A stretch of DNA of 64,000 bases from an uncultured Thiohalocapsa sp. (lineage in GTDB: Bacteria > Pseudomonadota > Gammaproteobacteria > Chromatiales > Chromatiaceae), in contig NZ_CAJXYK010000009.1 of the NCBI RefSeq assembly GCF_913063425.1, forward strand, positions 62,001-126,000, read 5' to 3'. Positions 32,091 to 40,713 of the stretch are shown piece after piece. The notes below the pieces were generated by a model, which was not told the DNA's origin, did no database searches, and saw only the letters and a list, made by a program, of their open reading frames with translations. Every line of letters begins with the position of its first letter. The stretch's first letter is position 1. The position numbers were made by a program, and so were the translations under genes.

Positions 32091-33284
32091 GTGGCGCCGC
32101 TGCGCATTGCCGGGGTGCGGCTCGCCGCGGGCGCCGCCGGCATCCGCTACCAGGGGCGTGACGACCTGGTTCTGTTGGCGCTGCCGGCGGGCGCGCAGAC
32201 CGCGGCGGTCTTCACCACCAATGCCTTCTGCGCGGCGCCGGTGCAGATCGCGCGCCGGCACCTGGCGCAGACGGCGCCGCGCTGGCTGCTGATCAACGCC
32301 GGCAACGCCAACGCGGGCACCGGGGACCGCGGTCTCGCCGACGCCGAGATGTCCTGCACGGCGCTGGCGGCCGCCGGCGACTGTGCACCGGAGCAGGTGC
32401 TGCCCTTCTCCACCGGCGTCATCGGCGAATACCTGCCCGTGGAGCGTATCGCAGCCGCCCTGCCGCAGCTGGTCACGAGCCTGCGCGAGGACGGCTGGGA
32501 GGCCGCCGCCCGCGCCATCATGACCACCGACACCCGGCCCAAGACCGCCAGCGCGCGCTGCGACCTGGGCGGGCGCGAGGCGACGGTGGTCGGTATGGCC
32601 AAGGGTGCCGGCATGATCCGCCCGGACATGGCCACCATGCTCGCCTTCCTGGCGACGGACGCAGCGGTGCCGCGTGACCTGCTGGCGTCAATTCTGCGCG
32701 ACGCGGTGGCCGACACCTTCAACGCCATCAGCATCGATGGTGATACCTCCACCAACGATGCCTGCGTGCTCTGCGCCGCCGGCACCCTGCCCGGTGCGCC
32801 GGTGGCGAAGGGCTCCCCCGCTGCGGCCGCCCTGGGCGCGGCGGTGCACGCCGTCTGCGACACGCTGGCGACAGACATCGTCAGCGACGGCGAGGGGGCC
32901 AGCAAGCTCGTCAGCATCGAGATCACGGAGGCGCAAAGCGCCACCGAGGCCCGTGCCGTCGCCGACACCATCGCCCATTCACCGCTGGTGAAGACGGCGC
33001 TCTTCGCTGCAGACCCCAACTGGGGCCGCATCCTGGCCGCCGTCGGCCGCGCCGGTGTGCCCGGGCTCGACATCGAGCGCGTGCGCATTTGGCTCGACGA
33101 CTGCCTCATCGTCAGCGGCGGCGGTCGCGACCCGGCCTACACCGAATCCGCGGGGCGGGCCGTCATGGCCCGGGATGCCTTCCGCATCGGTGTCGCCCTC
33201 GGACGCGGGCGGGACTGCGCACGGGTGCTCACCTGCGATTTGAGCTACGACTATGTCCGGATCAACGCCGAGTACCGGACCTGA
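32091..33284 (+). CDS. argJ: Bifunctional ornithine acetyltransferase/N-acetylglutamate synthase
   Basis: 397 residues from the chosen start. ArgJ recycles the acetyl group in arginine synthesis by transferring it from N-acetylornithine to glutamate. The precursor self-cleaves before Thr of the MATML motif, visible in GMIRPDMATMLAFLATDA. NAGNANAGTG, FSTGVIGEYLP and STNDACVLCAAG are family blocks, and the C-terminus ends in DLSYDYVRINAEYRT. The GTG at 32091, 5 bp after the secA stop, gives a normal N-terminus (APLRIAGVRLAAGAAGIRY); an in-frame GTG at 32064 inside secA is the alternative. It overlaps the next gene by 32 bp. Confidence 0.95.
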   Translation: MAPLRIAGVRLAAGAAGIRYQGRDDLVLLALPAGAQTAAVFTTNAFCAAPVQIARRHLAQTAPRWLLINAGNANAGTGDRGLADAEMSCTALAAAGDCAPEQVLPFSTGVIGEYLPVERIAAALPQLVTSLREDGWEAAARAIMTTDTRPKTASARCDLGGREATVVGMAKGAGMIRPDMATMLAFLATDAAVPRDLLASILRDAVADTFNAISIDGDTSTNDACVLCAAGTLPGAPVAKGSPAAAALGAAVHAVCDTLATDIVSDGEGASKLVSIEITEAQSATEARAVADTIAHSPLVKTALFAADPNWGRILAAVGRAGVPGLDIERVRIWLDDCLIVSGGGRDPAYTESAGRAVMARDAFRIGVALGRGRDCARVLTCDLSYDYVRINAEYRT

Positions 33285-34245
33285 GGGTGCCGCCAAGCCG
33301 CAGCAGCGTCTCATTCACGTCGCCGCGGGCGCCTTGTTGGACGACCGGGGCCGGGTGCTGGTGGCGCAGCGCCCCGCGGGCGTGCACCAGGGCGGGCTCT
33401 GGGAGTTCCCCGGCGGCAAGCTGGAGCCCGGTGAGCCCGCGCACAGGGCCCTGGCGCGGGAGCTGCGCGAGGAGCTCGGCATCGAGGTGCGTGCGGCGCG
33501 CCCGCTGATCCGCGTCCACCACGACTATGGCGACCGCCATGTGCTGCTGGAGGTGTTCCTGGTGACCGCATTCACCGGCACGCCTCAGGGTCTTGAGGGC
33601 CAGCCGCTCGACTGGGTGGCGCCGCAGGCCATGGACGCAGCCCGCTTTCCAGCCGCCGACAAGCCCATCATCGATGCCCTGCGGCTGCCGGCGCGGTACC
33701 TGATCACCGGCGCCGACCCGCAGGACCCTGACCAGTTTCTGCGCAGGCTCCGGGACTCGCTGCGCGCCGGCATCGGGCTGGTGCAGCTGCGCGCCCACGG
33801 CCTCGATGACACCGCCTACGCCAGGCTCGCTCGTGCCGCGCTGCCGCTGTGTCGCGCGGCGGGTGCGGGCCTGGTGCTGAACCGCGATCCGACCGCCGGC
33901 GCCGGCATCGCCGCGGATGGCCTGCACCTGCGCGCGGCGACGCTGTGGCAGCTTACCGCCCGGCCGGCGGGGGTGGGCTTGGTGGGTGCCTCCTGCCATG
34001 ACGCCGCGGACCTCCGGCGAGCTGCCGAGCTTGGCCTCGACTATGCCCTCCTGGGGCCGGTGCTCCCCACCGCGACCCATCCCGGCGCCCAGACCCTCGG
34101 TTGGTCCGGTTTCGCCGCGCTCGCCGATCCCGCCCGGGTGCCCGTGTATGCGTTGGGTGGCCTCGGCGAGGCCCACCTGACCCTGAGCTTTGCGCATGGC
34201 GCCCAGGGCGTCGCCGCCATCTCCGGCTTCTGGCGCGGGTCCTGA
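33253..34245 (+). CDS. Nudix hydrolase fused to a ThiE-like domain
   Basis: 330 residues in two parts. Residues 20-145 are a MutT-type Nudix hydrolase with an intact box, GGKLEPGEPAHRALAREL then REELGI, expected to hydrolyse 8-oxo-dGTP. Residues 150-330 resemble thiamine phosphate synthase, but catalytic positions differ: VQLRxK is VQLRAH and the TKPG loop is THPG, so synthase activity is unlikely. This mutT-thiE-like fusion is known in gammaproteobacteria next to argJ or secA. The ATG at 33253 lies within argJ. A GC-rich hairpin follows about 30 bp after the stop. Confidence 0.92.
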   Translation: MSGSTPSTGPEGAAKPQQRLIHVAAGALLDDRGRVLVAQRPAGVHQGGLWEFPGGKLEPGEPAHRALARELREELGIEVRAARPLIRVHHDYGDRHVLLEVFLVTAFTGTPQGLEGQPLDWVAPQAMDAARFPAADKPIIDALRLPARYLITGADPQDPDQFLRRLRDSLRAGIGLVQLRAHGLDDTAYARLARAALPLCRAAGAGLVLNRDPTAGAGIAADGLHLRAATLWQLTARPAGVGLVGASCHDAADLRRAAELGLDYALLGPVLPTATHPGAQTLGWSGFAALADPARVPVYALGGLGEAHLTLSFAHGAQGVAAISGFWRGS

Positions 34246-34569
34246 GGGCGCAGGGACAGCGTCATCGGTCAGCGTTGCTGCCGCGGGCAGCACCAACCTC
34301 CTGCGCGTCCAGACCAGCCGGCGACCGCCACCCTGTCTTTTGGCCTGCTTGCCGCCCGGAGCGCCGCTCGCGCAATCCATGTCCACGGCGGTGGGGCGAA
34401 TCGGAGCAGGCCGACATGAAGTGGACGCGAAACAGACGCGGTTTCGTCATGGCGAGGTCAATGCATTGTCACGATGCGTTGCCTTCATCTGATCTTCATA
34501 CACTGTCAACGGCGTCGCAACAATTGCAGGTCACCATACAGCGAATGACCACAGGCGGTTGTATTTGCT
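34246..34569. other. Gene-free region upstream of the PlcP-like gene
   Basis: 324 bp without a convincing gene. At 34276-34292 TGCTGCC, loop GCG, GGCAGCA form a 7-bp hairpin, possibly the end of the argJ transcript. From about 34460 the sequence is relatively A+T-rich and holds several TGTCA/TTCAT-type repeats, annotated separately as a candidate PHO box. Confidence 0.6.
34482..34499 (+). promoter_or_regulatory. Candidate PHO box upstream of plcP
   Basis: CCTTCAT and TCTTCAT are separated by 4 bp, an 11-bp pitch like the CTGTCAT-N4-CTGTCAT PhoB site (5 of 7 and 4 of 7 matches). TTGTCAC at 34466 and CTGTCAA at 34503 flank it. It lies 70 bp before a gene whose relatives are induced by phosphate starvation. 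Confidence 0.4.
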
Positions 34570-35415
34570 ATGCGTGCAGCATTCAGCTCCGGCAAGGTGG
34601 AGCGTCTCCATCCCCTCAAATACCGCAGCATCTGGATCTCGGACATTCACCTCGGCTTCCGCGGCTGCCAGGCGGACTTCCTGCTGGATTTTCTTCAGGC
34701 GACCGAATGCCGGCAGCTCTACCTGGTGGGCGACATCATCGATGTCTGGGCGATGAAGAACGGCATCCACTGGCCGCAATCGCACAACAACGTGGTGCGC
34801 GCCATTCTGGACAAGGCACGCAGCGGCACCGAAGTGGTGTATGTGCCCGGTAACCATGACGAGGTGCTGCGTCCGCACATCGGCAGCGACTTCGGCAACG
34901 TGGCGGTGCGCGACGAGATCGTGCATACCACCGTGGACGGGCGCCGCTTTCTGATCCTGCACGGGGACAAGTTCGATCACGTGGTCCAGCACGAGCGCTG
35001 GCTCGCCGTGCTCGGCTCGCGGCTCTATGATCTGCTGCTGGCCGTGAATCACCGCCTGAATTGGGTGCGCAAGCGGCTCGGCATGGGCTATTGGTCGCTG
35101 GCGGCCTATCTCAAGCACCGGGTCAAGAATGCCGTCAACTACATCGGCGATTTCGAGCAGGCGGTGGCCGACGAGGCCAAGGCGCGCGACGTGGACGGCA
35201 TGATCTGCGGGCATATCCATCATGCCGAGATCCGCGACATCGACGGCGTCACCTACTGCAATTGCGGTGACTGGGTGGAGAGCTGCACCGCGCTGGTGGA
35301 GCACCACGACGGCAGCATGGAGCTGCTGCGCTGGACCGAGGAGCAGAAAGTGCTCACCACCGAATGGCCCCTGTCCACCACCACACCGGCCGCAGCCATG
35401 GCCAAGGCCGGCTGA
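34570..35415 (+). CDS. PlcP-like metallophosphoesterase (phospholipid-degrading; LpxH-like fold)
   Basis: A 281-residue calcineurin-like phosphoesterase. Metal ligands: SDIHLG (about 25-30), GDIIDVW, PGNHDE and the closing GHIHHAEIRD. The RGCQADFLLDFL, KNAVNYIGDFEQAVADEA and GDWVESCTALVEHHDG blocks match the PlcP group, the phospholipase C of Sinorhizobium and marine bacteria that strips head groups from phospholipids during phosphate starvation; databases often label it UDP-2,3-diacylglucosamine pyrophosphatase, which remains an alternative. No ribosome site is evident before the ATG. Lipid genes at 41.5-45.2 kb and the upstream PHO-like repeat support the PlcP reading. It is convergent with ampD. 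Confidence 0.8.
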   Translation: MRAAFSSGKVERLHPLKYRSIWISDIHLGFRGCQADFLLDFLQATECRQLYLVGDIIDVWAMKNGIHWPQSHNNVVRAILDKARSGTEVVYVPGNHDEVLRPHIGSDFGNVAVRDEIVHTTVDGRRFLILHGDKFDHVVQHERWLAVLGSRLYDLLLAVNHRLNWVRKRLGMGYWSLAAYLKHRVKNAVNYIGDFEQAVADEAKARDVDGMICGHIHHAEIRDIDGVTYCNCGDWVESCTALVEHHDGSMELLRWTEEQKVLTTEWPLSTTTPAAAMAKAG

Positions 35416-35500
35416 GCCAACCGGTCGGCCAGCCACGCGCTCAGCGCCGCCCGGGCGTTGTGCGCCACCGCGCTGCCCAACCCGGCTGATCGCTGCCGGC

Positions 35501-36079
35501 TCAAGCGTCGGAGGGCGCCTGGGCCGCGAGCAGGCAGCGATAGCGCTTCCAATCGAACGCGGGCCCCGGGTCCGTCTTGCGCCCGGGCGCCACATCGCTG
35601 TGCCCGACGATGCGCTCGGCGGTGATGGCGGGAAAGCGCCGCATGATCTCTCGGGTCACCAGGGCGAGCCGCGTGTACTGCGCATCGCTGAAGGGCGTGT
35701 GGTCCGTGCCCTCAAGCTCGATGCCGATGCTGTAGTCGTTGCATTCCGGCTGGCCCTGCCAGCTGGAGCGGCCGGCATGCCAGGCGCGCTGCCACAGATC
35801 GACGAACTGGATGGTCTCACCGTCACGGCGGATGAAGAGGTGCGCCGACACCGGGTTGTGGGCGATGGTCGCGAAATAGGGGTGTGCGGCCGGGTCCAGC
35901 TGTCCGCAAAAGAGCTGCTCCACCCAGGGGCCGCCGAGCTCCCCGGGCGGCAACGAGATGTTGTGGATCACCAGCAGGTCGATGCAGACCCCGGGCGGGC
36001 GCGCACCGCAGTGGGGAGAGGGCAGCGGGCGGACACCATCGAGCCAGCCGCTGTGCGCTTGGTCGGGCTGTTGCACCAT
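35501..36079 (-). CDS. ampD: 1,6-anhydro-N-acetylmuramyl-L-alanine amidase AmpD
   Basis: A 192-residue cytoplasmic Zn2+ amidase of peptidoglycan recycling, cutting the stem peptide from anhydro-MurNAc. VIHNISLPPGELGG carries the first His ligand, the Cys-Gly-Gln-Leu-Asp segment and AHPYF follow, GIELEGTDHTPF holds the catalytic Glu, and VGHSDVAPGRKTDPGPAFDW supplies the second His, Lys and Asp ligand. All expected residues are present. It starts 8 bp after the stop of a decayed CBS-domain frame on the same strand, so it probably was part of that transcript. Confidence 0.95.
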   Translation of the reverse strand: MVQQPDQAHSGWLDGVRPLPSPHCGARPPGVCIDLLVIHNISLPPGELGGPWVEQLFCGQLDPAAHPYFATIAHNPVSAHLFIRRDGETIQFVDLWQRAWHAGRSSWQGQPECNDYSIGIELEGTDHTPFSDAQYTRLALVTREIMRRFPAITAERIVGHSDVAPGRKTDPGPAFDWKRYRCLLAAQAPSDA

Positions 36080-36086
36080 GCCTGCC

Positions 36087-36230
36087 TCAGCGGTGTTGCG
36101 CCGCCATGCCTTTGATGACGAGATCCGTGAGGCTCACGATGCCCACCACTTCAGCGTCCGCCACCACCGGCGCCCGTGACAGGTTGAAGCGCGCAAACAG
36201 GCGTGCGCAGTAGCGGATGTCCATGTCCGC
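36087..36230 (-). pseudogene. CBS-domain gene remnant (3' end only)
   Basis: Reading the minus strand back from a TGA at 36087-36089 gives a C-terminal CBS motif: DMDIRYCARLFARF, NLSRAPVVADAEVVGIVS, LTDLVIKGM. No start codon or first CBS motif precedes it. At its upstream end the frame runs directly, one base out of phase, into the P-II remnant, near 36226-36233. CBS pairs bind adenine nucleotides and sense energy state; this one cannot be made as a complete protein. Confidence 0.75.
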
Positions 36231-36430
36231 AGCCGGTGCGCTCCTCGAAGTGCCCCACCTCCGCGATGGTCTCCAGAATACTGCGTGCCAGGTGCTCTTC
36301 CACCAGCAGGAGCACCACGTCGCGCTGCGTCTCCAGCGTCAGGCCAAAGAACGTCTTCTGCTGCTCGGCCCCCTCGCCGCGGGGTCGTGCAGAGGGGCGC
36401 GATGGCGTCGAGGGCGCAGGGCGTGCTCAC
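36226..36430 (-). pseudogene. P-II-family regulator remnant, truncated at both ends
   Basis: Minus-strand frame from about 36381 to 36226 reads RGEGAEQQKTFFGLTLETQ, RDVVLLLVEEHLARSILET, IAEVGHFEERTGCG, a recognisable GlnB/P-II core of the type found with DUF1538 membrane proteins (T-loop region and the VEEHLAxxILExI helix). The frame has no start: a TGA lies upstream, and the only GTG (36430) is in another phase (MSTPCALDAIAPL). The C-terminal GTGIAF-type strand is missing and the CBS remnant is joined out of frame. At least two indels are required. Confidence 0.72.
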
Positions 36431-36445
36431 GGGGTTGGCAGCGGC

Positions 36446-37192
36446 TCAGACCAGCATGCCGTAGCCCATGACGAAGATCATGGGTGTCAGGGACGCGAAG
36501 GCGATGAGGCCGAAGCCGTCCACCAGTGGATTACGGCCCTCGATGCTGGTGGCGATGCCGACCCCGAGCGCCGTCACCAGCGGTACGGTGATGGTGGAGG
36601 TGGTGACGCCGCCGGAATCATAGGCAATGCCGACGATCTCCGCGGGCGCGATCATGGTCATCAGCACCACACCCGCATAGCCGCCGATGATGAGCGTCTG
36701 GATGGGCCAGCCGCGCAGGATGCGCACCACGCCCAGCACCAGCGCGAAGCCGACGGCGACGGCCACCGTGATGCGAAGGCCATATGCATAGTCTGCCCGG
36801 GCAGCCATGTCGGCCGCGATGACGCCGTCGGCGGCGGCCACCGCGGCGGCCTCGGCGGCGACGGCGATGAGCGCCGGCTCCGCCACCGTGGTGCCGAAAC
36901 CGAGGCCGAAGGCGAACGCCAGGAGCCAGAACAGGCTGCCCCTGCGCGCAAGGCCCAGAGCCATGCCCTCGCCGGGGGGAAACAGTCCGAGCTTCAGCCC
37001 CTGTACGAACAAGGTGAAACCGAGCACCACCAGGACCACGCCCATTGCGATCTGGCCCAAATTCGCCAACGGCTCGCGCAGCAGCAGCGGTTGGAACACC
37101 GCAATGACGGTGACGATGGGCGCCAGGTCCCGCAGGCTGCCGGCCCGGGCGCCGGCAGCTTGGGCGACGATGGTACGCGCGGATTGGGACAT
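36446..37192 (-). CDS. DUF1538 family integral membrane protein
   Basis: A 248-residue hydrophobic protein with about seven predicted membrane segments, of the DUF1538 family, whose function is unknown but which has been proposed as a transporter. GLGFGTTVAEPALIAVAAEA and YDSGGVTTSTITVPLVTALG are family blocks. The start at 37192 (MSQSARTIV) is the best Met; an in-frame TTG at 37255 lacks similarity. Directly downstream lie remnants of a P-II regulator and a CBS domain gene, so the regulators that seem to have accompanied it are gone. Divergent from the DUF1631 gene. Confidence 0.85.
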   Translation of the reverse strand: MSQSARTIVAQAAGARAGSLRDLAPIVTVIAVFQPLLLREPLANLGQIAMGVVLVVLGFTLFVQGLKLGLFPPGEGMALGLARRGSLFWLLAFAFGLGFGTTVAEPALIAVAAEAAAVAAADGVIAADMAARADYAYGLRITVAVAVGFALVLGVVRILRGWPIQTLIIGGYAGVVLMTMIAPAEIVGIAYDSGGVTTSTITVPLVTALGVGIATSIEGRNPLVDGFGLIAFASLTPMIFVMGYGMLV

Positions 37193-37359
37193 GCAAAGGG
37201 GGGGCGGTGTACGGCTGCGGGTTGCGGTGGTGGGCAGAGACCCCAAGACCTGCAAAAACCAGGGTCTCAGGCTGCGCCTTCGCGGACAAATGGTACTAAA
37301 CTAGGGACCAATAATGAGAACGCGCGTGCGGCGCCTGCGCCCACCGCCGTGATGGTCCC

Positions 37360-39690
37360 ATGGAGCCTGATCGACCCGCTCTAACCGACGCACGCCGTGG
37401 CGGCACCCGCAGCCTGGCCCTGCAGCGTATGCTGGGCCAATGCACCGAGCTGCTGCAACGGGAGCTGCCGCCGCTGATGGACGCCGCGCTGCAACGCGTG
37501 GACGACGCGCTGTACGATCTCGCGGACAAGGCCGAGAGCGATCGCAGCTACGCCAGCTACTTCGAAGCACAGCGGTGTCTGCGCCACCAGCGCGGCAACC
37601 TCAAGCGGCGCTTCCTGCGTAATCTGACAGATACAGTGACGCTGTTCCAGGACGCGGCGCAGAGCCTCGATCTGGCCGTGGACCACAGCTTCGATTCCGA
37701 CGAGCTCCAGATCCTGGGCGAGCGGGACCTCGAAGAGTCCCTGGTCCTCACCAACATGATCTCCAAAGCAGATACCCGCTACCTGCGCCCGCTGCGGGAT
37801 CTGACGCGCCACTTCGCGCAGCTCCTGGGCCGGCCGGCGCTGCGTCAGCGGGATGTGCCGGTGAGTCCCACGGCCATCGCCAACGCCTTCGCCGCCGCGG
37901 TCCGCTCCCTGGAGGACCTGGACGTCTCCACGGTGCTGGTGGTGCACAAGATCTTTGATCAGCAGGTGATGGACCGCTTGGAAGGCTTCTACTCGGGGTG
38001 TGTCGACTTCGCGCGTGCCCAGGGGTTGTCGCCGCCGGCGCGCAAGCACGAGATCGTCAAGAACGAAGACGGAGACACGCCGGCGGCCGGCGGGGCTCAG
38101 TCCAGCCCCAGTGCGGGCCGCGGCCCGGCGTCGCCACCGGCGCCGGCGATGCCGTTCGACCCCGTCCCCGCCTCGGCGTCAGACCTGCGCCCGCCGGCGA
38201 GCGGCTATGCCGGCGCCGCCGCCCAGTCCGTGGACGGCGCCGGTCAGCATGCCGCGGAGGGTGCGGCAGCACAGCCGGCGGTCGGCGCCGGAGCTGGGGG
38301 TGACCGGCCACCGGCGTGTGCTGAGCAGCCGGGCGCTGCGAGCATGTTCGAGGCCCTGCGGCAGATGCTCGCCGGCGCCCGGCAGCCGAGTGCTGCGGAG
38401 GAGTCGCTCGCGACGCTCGCCACGCAGGAGCTCCTCGCCGTGCTGTCGCGGGTGCAGCCGGAGGCGACCCAGCAGGCCGCCGATAGGGCGCTCGCACCGA
38501 GCACCCTGAGGCACGCCGTCGGCAATCGGCTGCGGGCGAGCATGGACCCTTCAGCGCCGCGTCGTCTGGCGCCGAGCGATGAAGACACCATGGATCTGGT
38601 GTTCCTGCTCTTCGAGCAGTTGCTGGCCGGTGCGGACATGCCGGATGCCATCAAGGTGCTTGTGAGCCGGCTGCAGATCCCCTACGTCAAGGTCGCGCTG
38701 GTGGACCGCCGCTTCTTCGATGATCCGGAGCATCCGGCCCGCCGGCTTCTGAACCGCATCGCCGAGGCGAGCATCGGCTGGAACGACGGCGACCGCGACC
38801 AGGGCGACGGTCTCTATGCGCGCATCGACCAGCTCGTGCAGCGGGTGGTCACGGCCCCCCGCAGCGAGCCACAGCTGTTCGAGACGCTGGATCGGGAGCT
38901 CGCCGACTACCTTGCAGGCCAGCGCGTGCGGGTGGCGAGCGCGGAGGAACGGGTGGTGCGCCAGGCGGTCGCCCGCAGCAGCCGGCAGAATGCCCGGCGC
39001 CAGGCATTGGCGTGCATCGCCGCCCGCGTACCGGCCCCGGAGCGGCTGCCGCCGGTGGTGCGTACCGTCCTCGACGACGGCTGGGTCGAGGCCATGGTCC
39101 AGGCCTACGCCGACGGCGGCGAGCAGGGTCGGGCGTGGCGCAGCGGTGAGCGGGTGCTGGATGATCTCCTGTGGAGTGTGGAGCCCAAGCGTGATGCGGC
39201 CGAACGCCGTGAGCTGCTGCGACGTATCCCAGAACTGCTGCGTGACCTGCGTGCCTGCCTCGGCACTGTCATCGCGGATCAGCAACTGCTGGCGCGGTGG
39301 CTGAAGGAGCTCCAGACCGTTCATATCGCCGCCCTCAGAGGTCAGCCGGACGGCGGTCTCGCCGCCGGCGCACAGCGGCCGCCCCGGCTCGGTGTCGGTG
39401 AAGACACCGCTACCGTGCCGACCGGCGATGCGGACGCGCTGCCCATCGGATGCTGGCTCGGCGTTGCCCGCGACGATGGCAGTATCCAGCGCTTCAAGCT
39501 CGCCTGGCGGGGCGAGGCGGGCGATCCGGTGCTGTTCGTGGACCGCCTGGGTCGAAAGGGCTTCGAGCTGCCGAAGCCGGAGCTGGAGGCCCTGCTGGCG
39601 CAGGACCTCGCCACCGTCATCGGCACCGGCGACCCGCCGCTGGTGGACCGCGCCATGGAAGCGATCCGCCAGTCGCTCAGTGTGCACTGA
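37360..39690 (+). CDS. DUF1631 domain-containing protein
   Basis: 776 residues, a gammaproteobacterial family of unknown function. Conserved blocks: LQRMLGQCTELLQRELPP, the FLRNLTDTVTLF and EESLVLTNMISKAD helices in the first 200 residues, and EDTMDLVFLLFEQLLAGADMP, LQIPYVKVALVDRRFFDD, HPARRLLNRIAEASIGWN in the second half. A low-complexity Ala/Pro/Gly linker at about 245-330 joins them. The C-terminal 100 residues (GCWLGVARDDGSIQRFKLAW, then VDRLGRKGFEL) look like a PilZ-type beta-barrel, as seen in this family, which might bind cyclic di-GMP; the usual RxxxR site is not evident. No ribosome site was seen. nadC follows after 71 bp. Confidence 0.88.
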   Translation: MEPDRPALTDARRGGTRSLALQRMLGQCTELLQRELPPLMDAALQRVDDALYDLADKAESDRSYASYFEAQRCLRHQRGNLKRRFLRNLTDTVTLFQDAAQSLDLAVDHSFDSDELQILGERDLEESLVLTNMISKADTRYLRPLRDLTRHFAQLLGRPALRQRDVPVSPTAIANAFAAAVRSLEDLDVSTVLVVHKIFDQQVMDRLEGFYSGCVDFARAQGLSPPARKHEIVKNEDGDTPAAGGAQSSPSAGRGPASPPAPAMPFDPVPASASDLRPPASGYAGAAAQSVDGAGQHAAEGAAAQPAVGAGAGGDRPPACAEQPGAASMFEALRQMLAGARQPSAAEESLATLATQELLAVLSRVQPEATQQAADRALAPSTLRHAVGNRLRASMDPSAPRRLAPSDEDTMDLVFLLFEQLLAGADMPDAIKVLVSRLQIPYVKVALVDRRFFDDPEHPARRLLNRIAEASIGWNDGDRDQGDGLYARIDQLVQRVVTAPRSEPQLFETLDRELADYLAGQRVRVASAEERVVRQAVARSSRQNARRQALACIAARVPAPERLPPVVRTVLDDGWVEAMVQAYADGGEQGRAWRSGERVLDDLLWSVEPKRDAAERRELLRRIPELLRDLRACLGTVIADQQLLARWLKELQTVHIAALRGQPDGGLAAGAQRPPRLGVGEDTATVPTGDADALPIGCWLGVARDDGSIQRFKLAWRGEAGDPVLFVDRLGRKGFELPKPELEALLAQDLATVIGTGDPPLVDRAMEAIRQSLSVH

Positions 39691-39761
39691 GCTGTCCCCC
39701 GGCGCGTTGAGCTTACCGCACGCGCGCAGTCAACCCAAAACGCAAGCCAGGTAGGTCTCCC

Positions 39762-40646
39762 ATGTCAGCTGCGTCAGCTTCGCCGGCGCTTGCCGCCTGT
39801 CTGCCCCCCATGGAGCACATTCGCGCCCACGTGCGTCGCGCACTGGACGAGGACGTCGGCAGCGGTGATCTCACGGCAGCCCTGCTGCCGGCGGATCAGC
39901 GTGCCCGGGCCGAGGTGGTGACGCGCGAGTCAGCAGTGCTCTGTGGGCAGGCCTGGCTCGAGCTCGCCTTCACCCTCATCGACGACCGGGTCGCAGTGGA
40001 CTGGCTGGTGGCTGATGGGGAGCGCATCCAGCCGGGCGATTGTCTGTGTCGCATCGAAGGGCCGATGCGCGCCCTGCTCACCGCCGAGCGCACGGCGCTC
40101 AACTACCTGCAGACGCTCTCCGGGACGGCCACCCGCGTGCGGCGCTACGCCGACGCCGTCGCCGGCTTGTCGGTGCGCATCCTGGACACGCGCAAGACCT
40201 TGCCCGGGTTGAGACGCGAGCAGAAGTACGCCGTCTGTTGCGGCGGCTGCCACAACCACCGTATGGGGCTCTACGACGCCGTGCTGATCAAGGAGAACCA
40301 CATCACCGCCGCCGGCTCCATCGGCGCCGCGGTGGCGGCCGCACGGACGCAGGTGCCCGCGGGGGTCCCCGTGGAGATCGAGGTGGAGTCGCTGGCCCAG
40401 CTGGAGGCGGCCTTGGCCGCCGGCGTCGAGCGCGTGCTGCTGGACAACTTCGAGCTCGCCGATCTGCGTCGGGCCGTGGCGCTGAGCCAGGGGCGCGCGC
40501 GCCTCGAGGCCTCCGGCGGCGTGGGTCTGGACCAGTTGCGGGCCATCGCCGAGACCGGCGTCGATGACATCTCCGTGGGAGACCTCACCAAGAGCGTGCG
40601 GGCGGTGGACCTCTCCATGCGTCTGCTCGCCGATAGAGGAAATTAA
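39762..40646 (+). CDS. nadC: Nicotinate-nucleotide pyrophosphorylase (quinolinate PRTase)
   Basis: A 294-residue enzyme converting quinolinate and PRPP to nicotinate mononucleotide in NAD synthesis. [67 protein letters not shown] (quinolinate and PRPP site) and [14 protein letters not shown] are all in place, as is the final [24 protein letters not shown]. The GGTAGGTC leader is a weak ribosome site. The 3' side opens on a strikingly A+T-rich gap carrying the promoter region of the next gene. Confidence 0.96.
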   Translation: MSAASASPALAACLPPMEHIRAHVRRALDEDVGSGDLTAALLPADQRARAEVVTRESAVLCGQAWLELAFTLIDDRVAVDWLVADGERIQPGDCLCRIEGPMRALLTAERTALNYLQTLSGTATRVRRYADAVAGLSVRILDTRKTLPGLRREQKYAVCCGGCHNHRMGLYDAVLIKENHITAAGSIGAAVAAARTQVPAGVPVEIEVESLAQLEAALAAGVERVLLDNFELADLRRAVALSQGRARLEASGGVGLDQLRAIAETGVDDISVGDLTKSVRAVDLSMRLLADRGN

Positions 40647-40681
40647 TCGAAAGAATCAAGCTAATCAAGAATAAAGATTTT

Positions 40682-40697
40682 GAATTTTAGAAAATTC
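40682..40697. promoter_or_regulatory. Perfect 7-bp inverted repeat in the sgp promoter region
   Basis: GAATTTT-AG-AAAATTC is an exact palindrome with a 2-bp centre, inside an A+T-rich island (about 40640-40705) in a GC-rich genome. It overlaps a possible -35 (TTGAAT, 40680-40685) and precedes TATTAT (40701-40706), though the spacing of 15 bp is short. It looks like a dimeric-regulator operator. Confidence 0.5.
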
Positions 40698-40713
40698 TAA
40701 TATTATCTACCCC

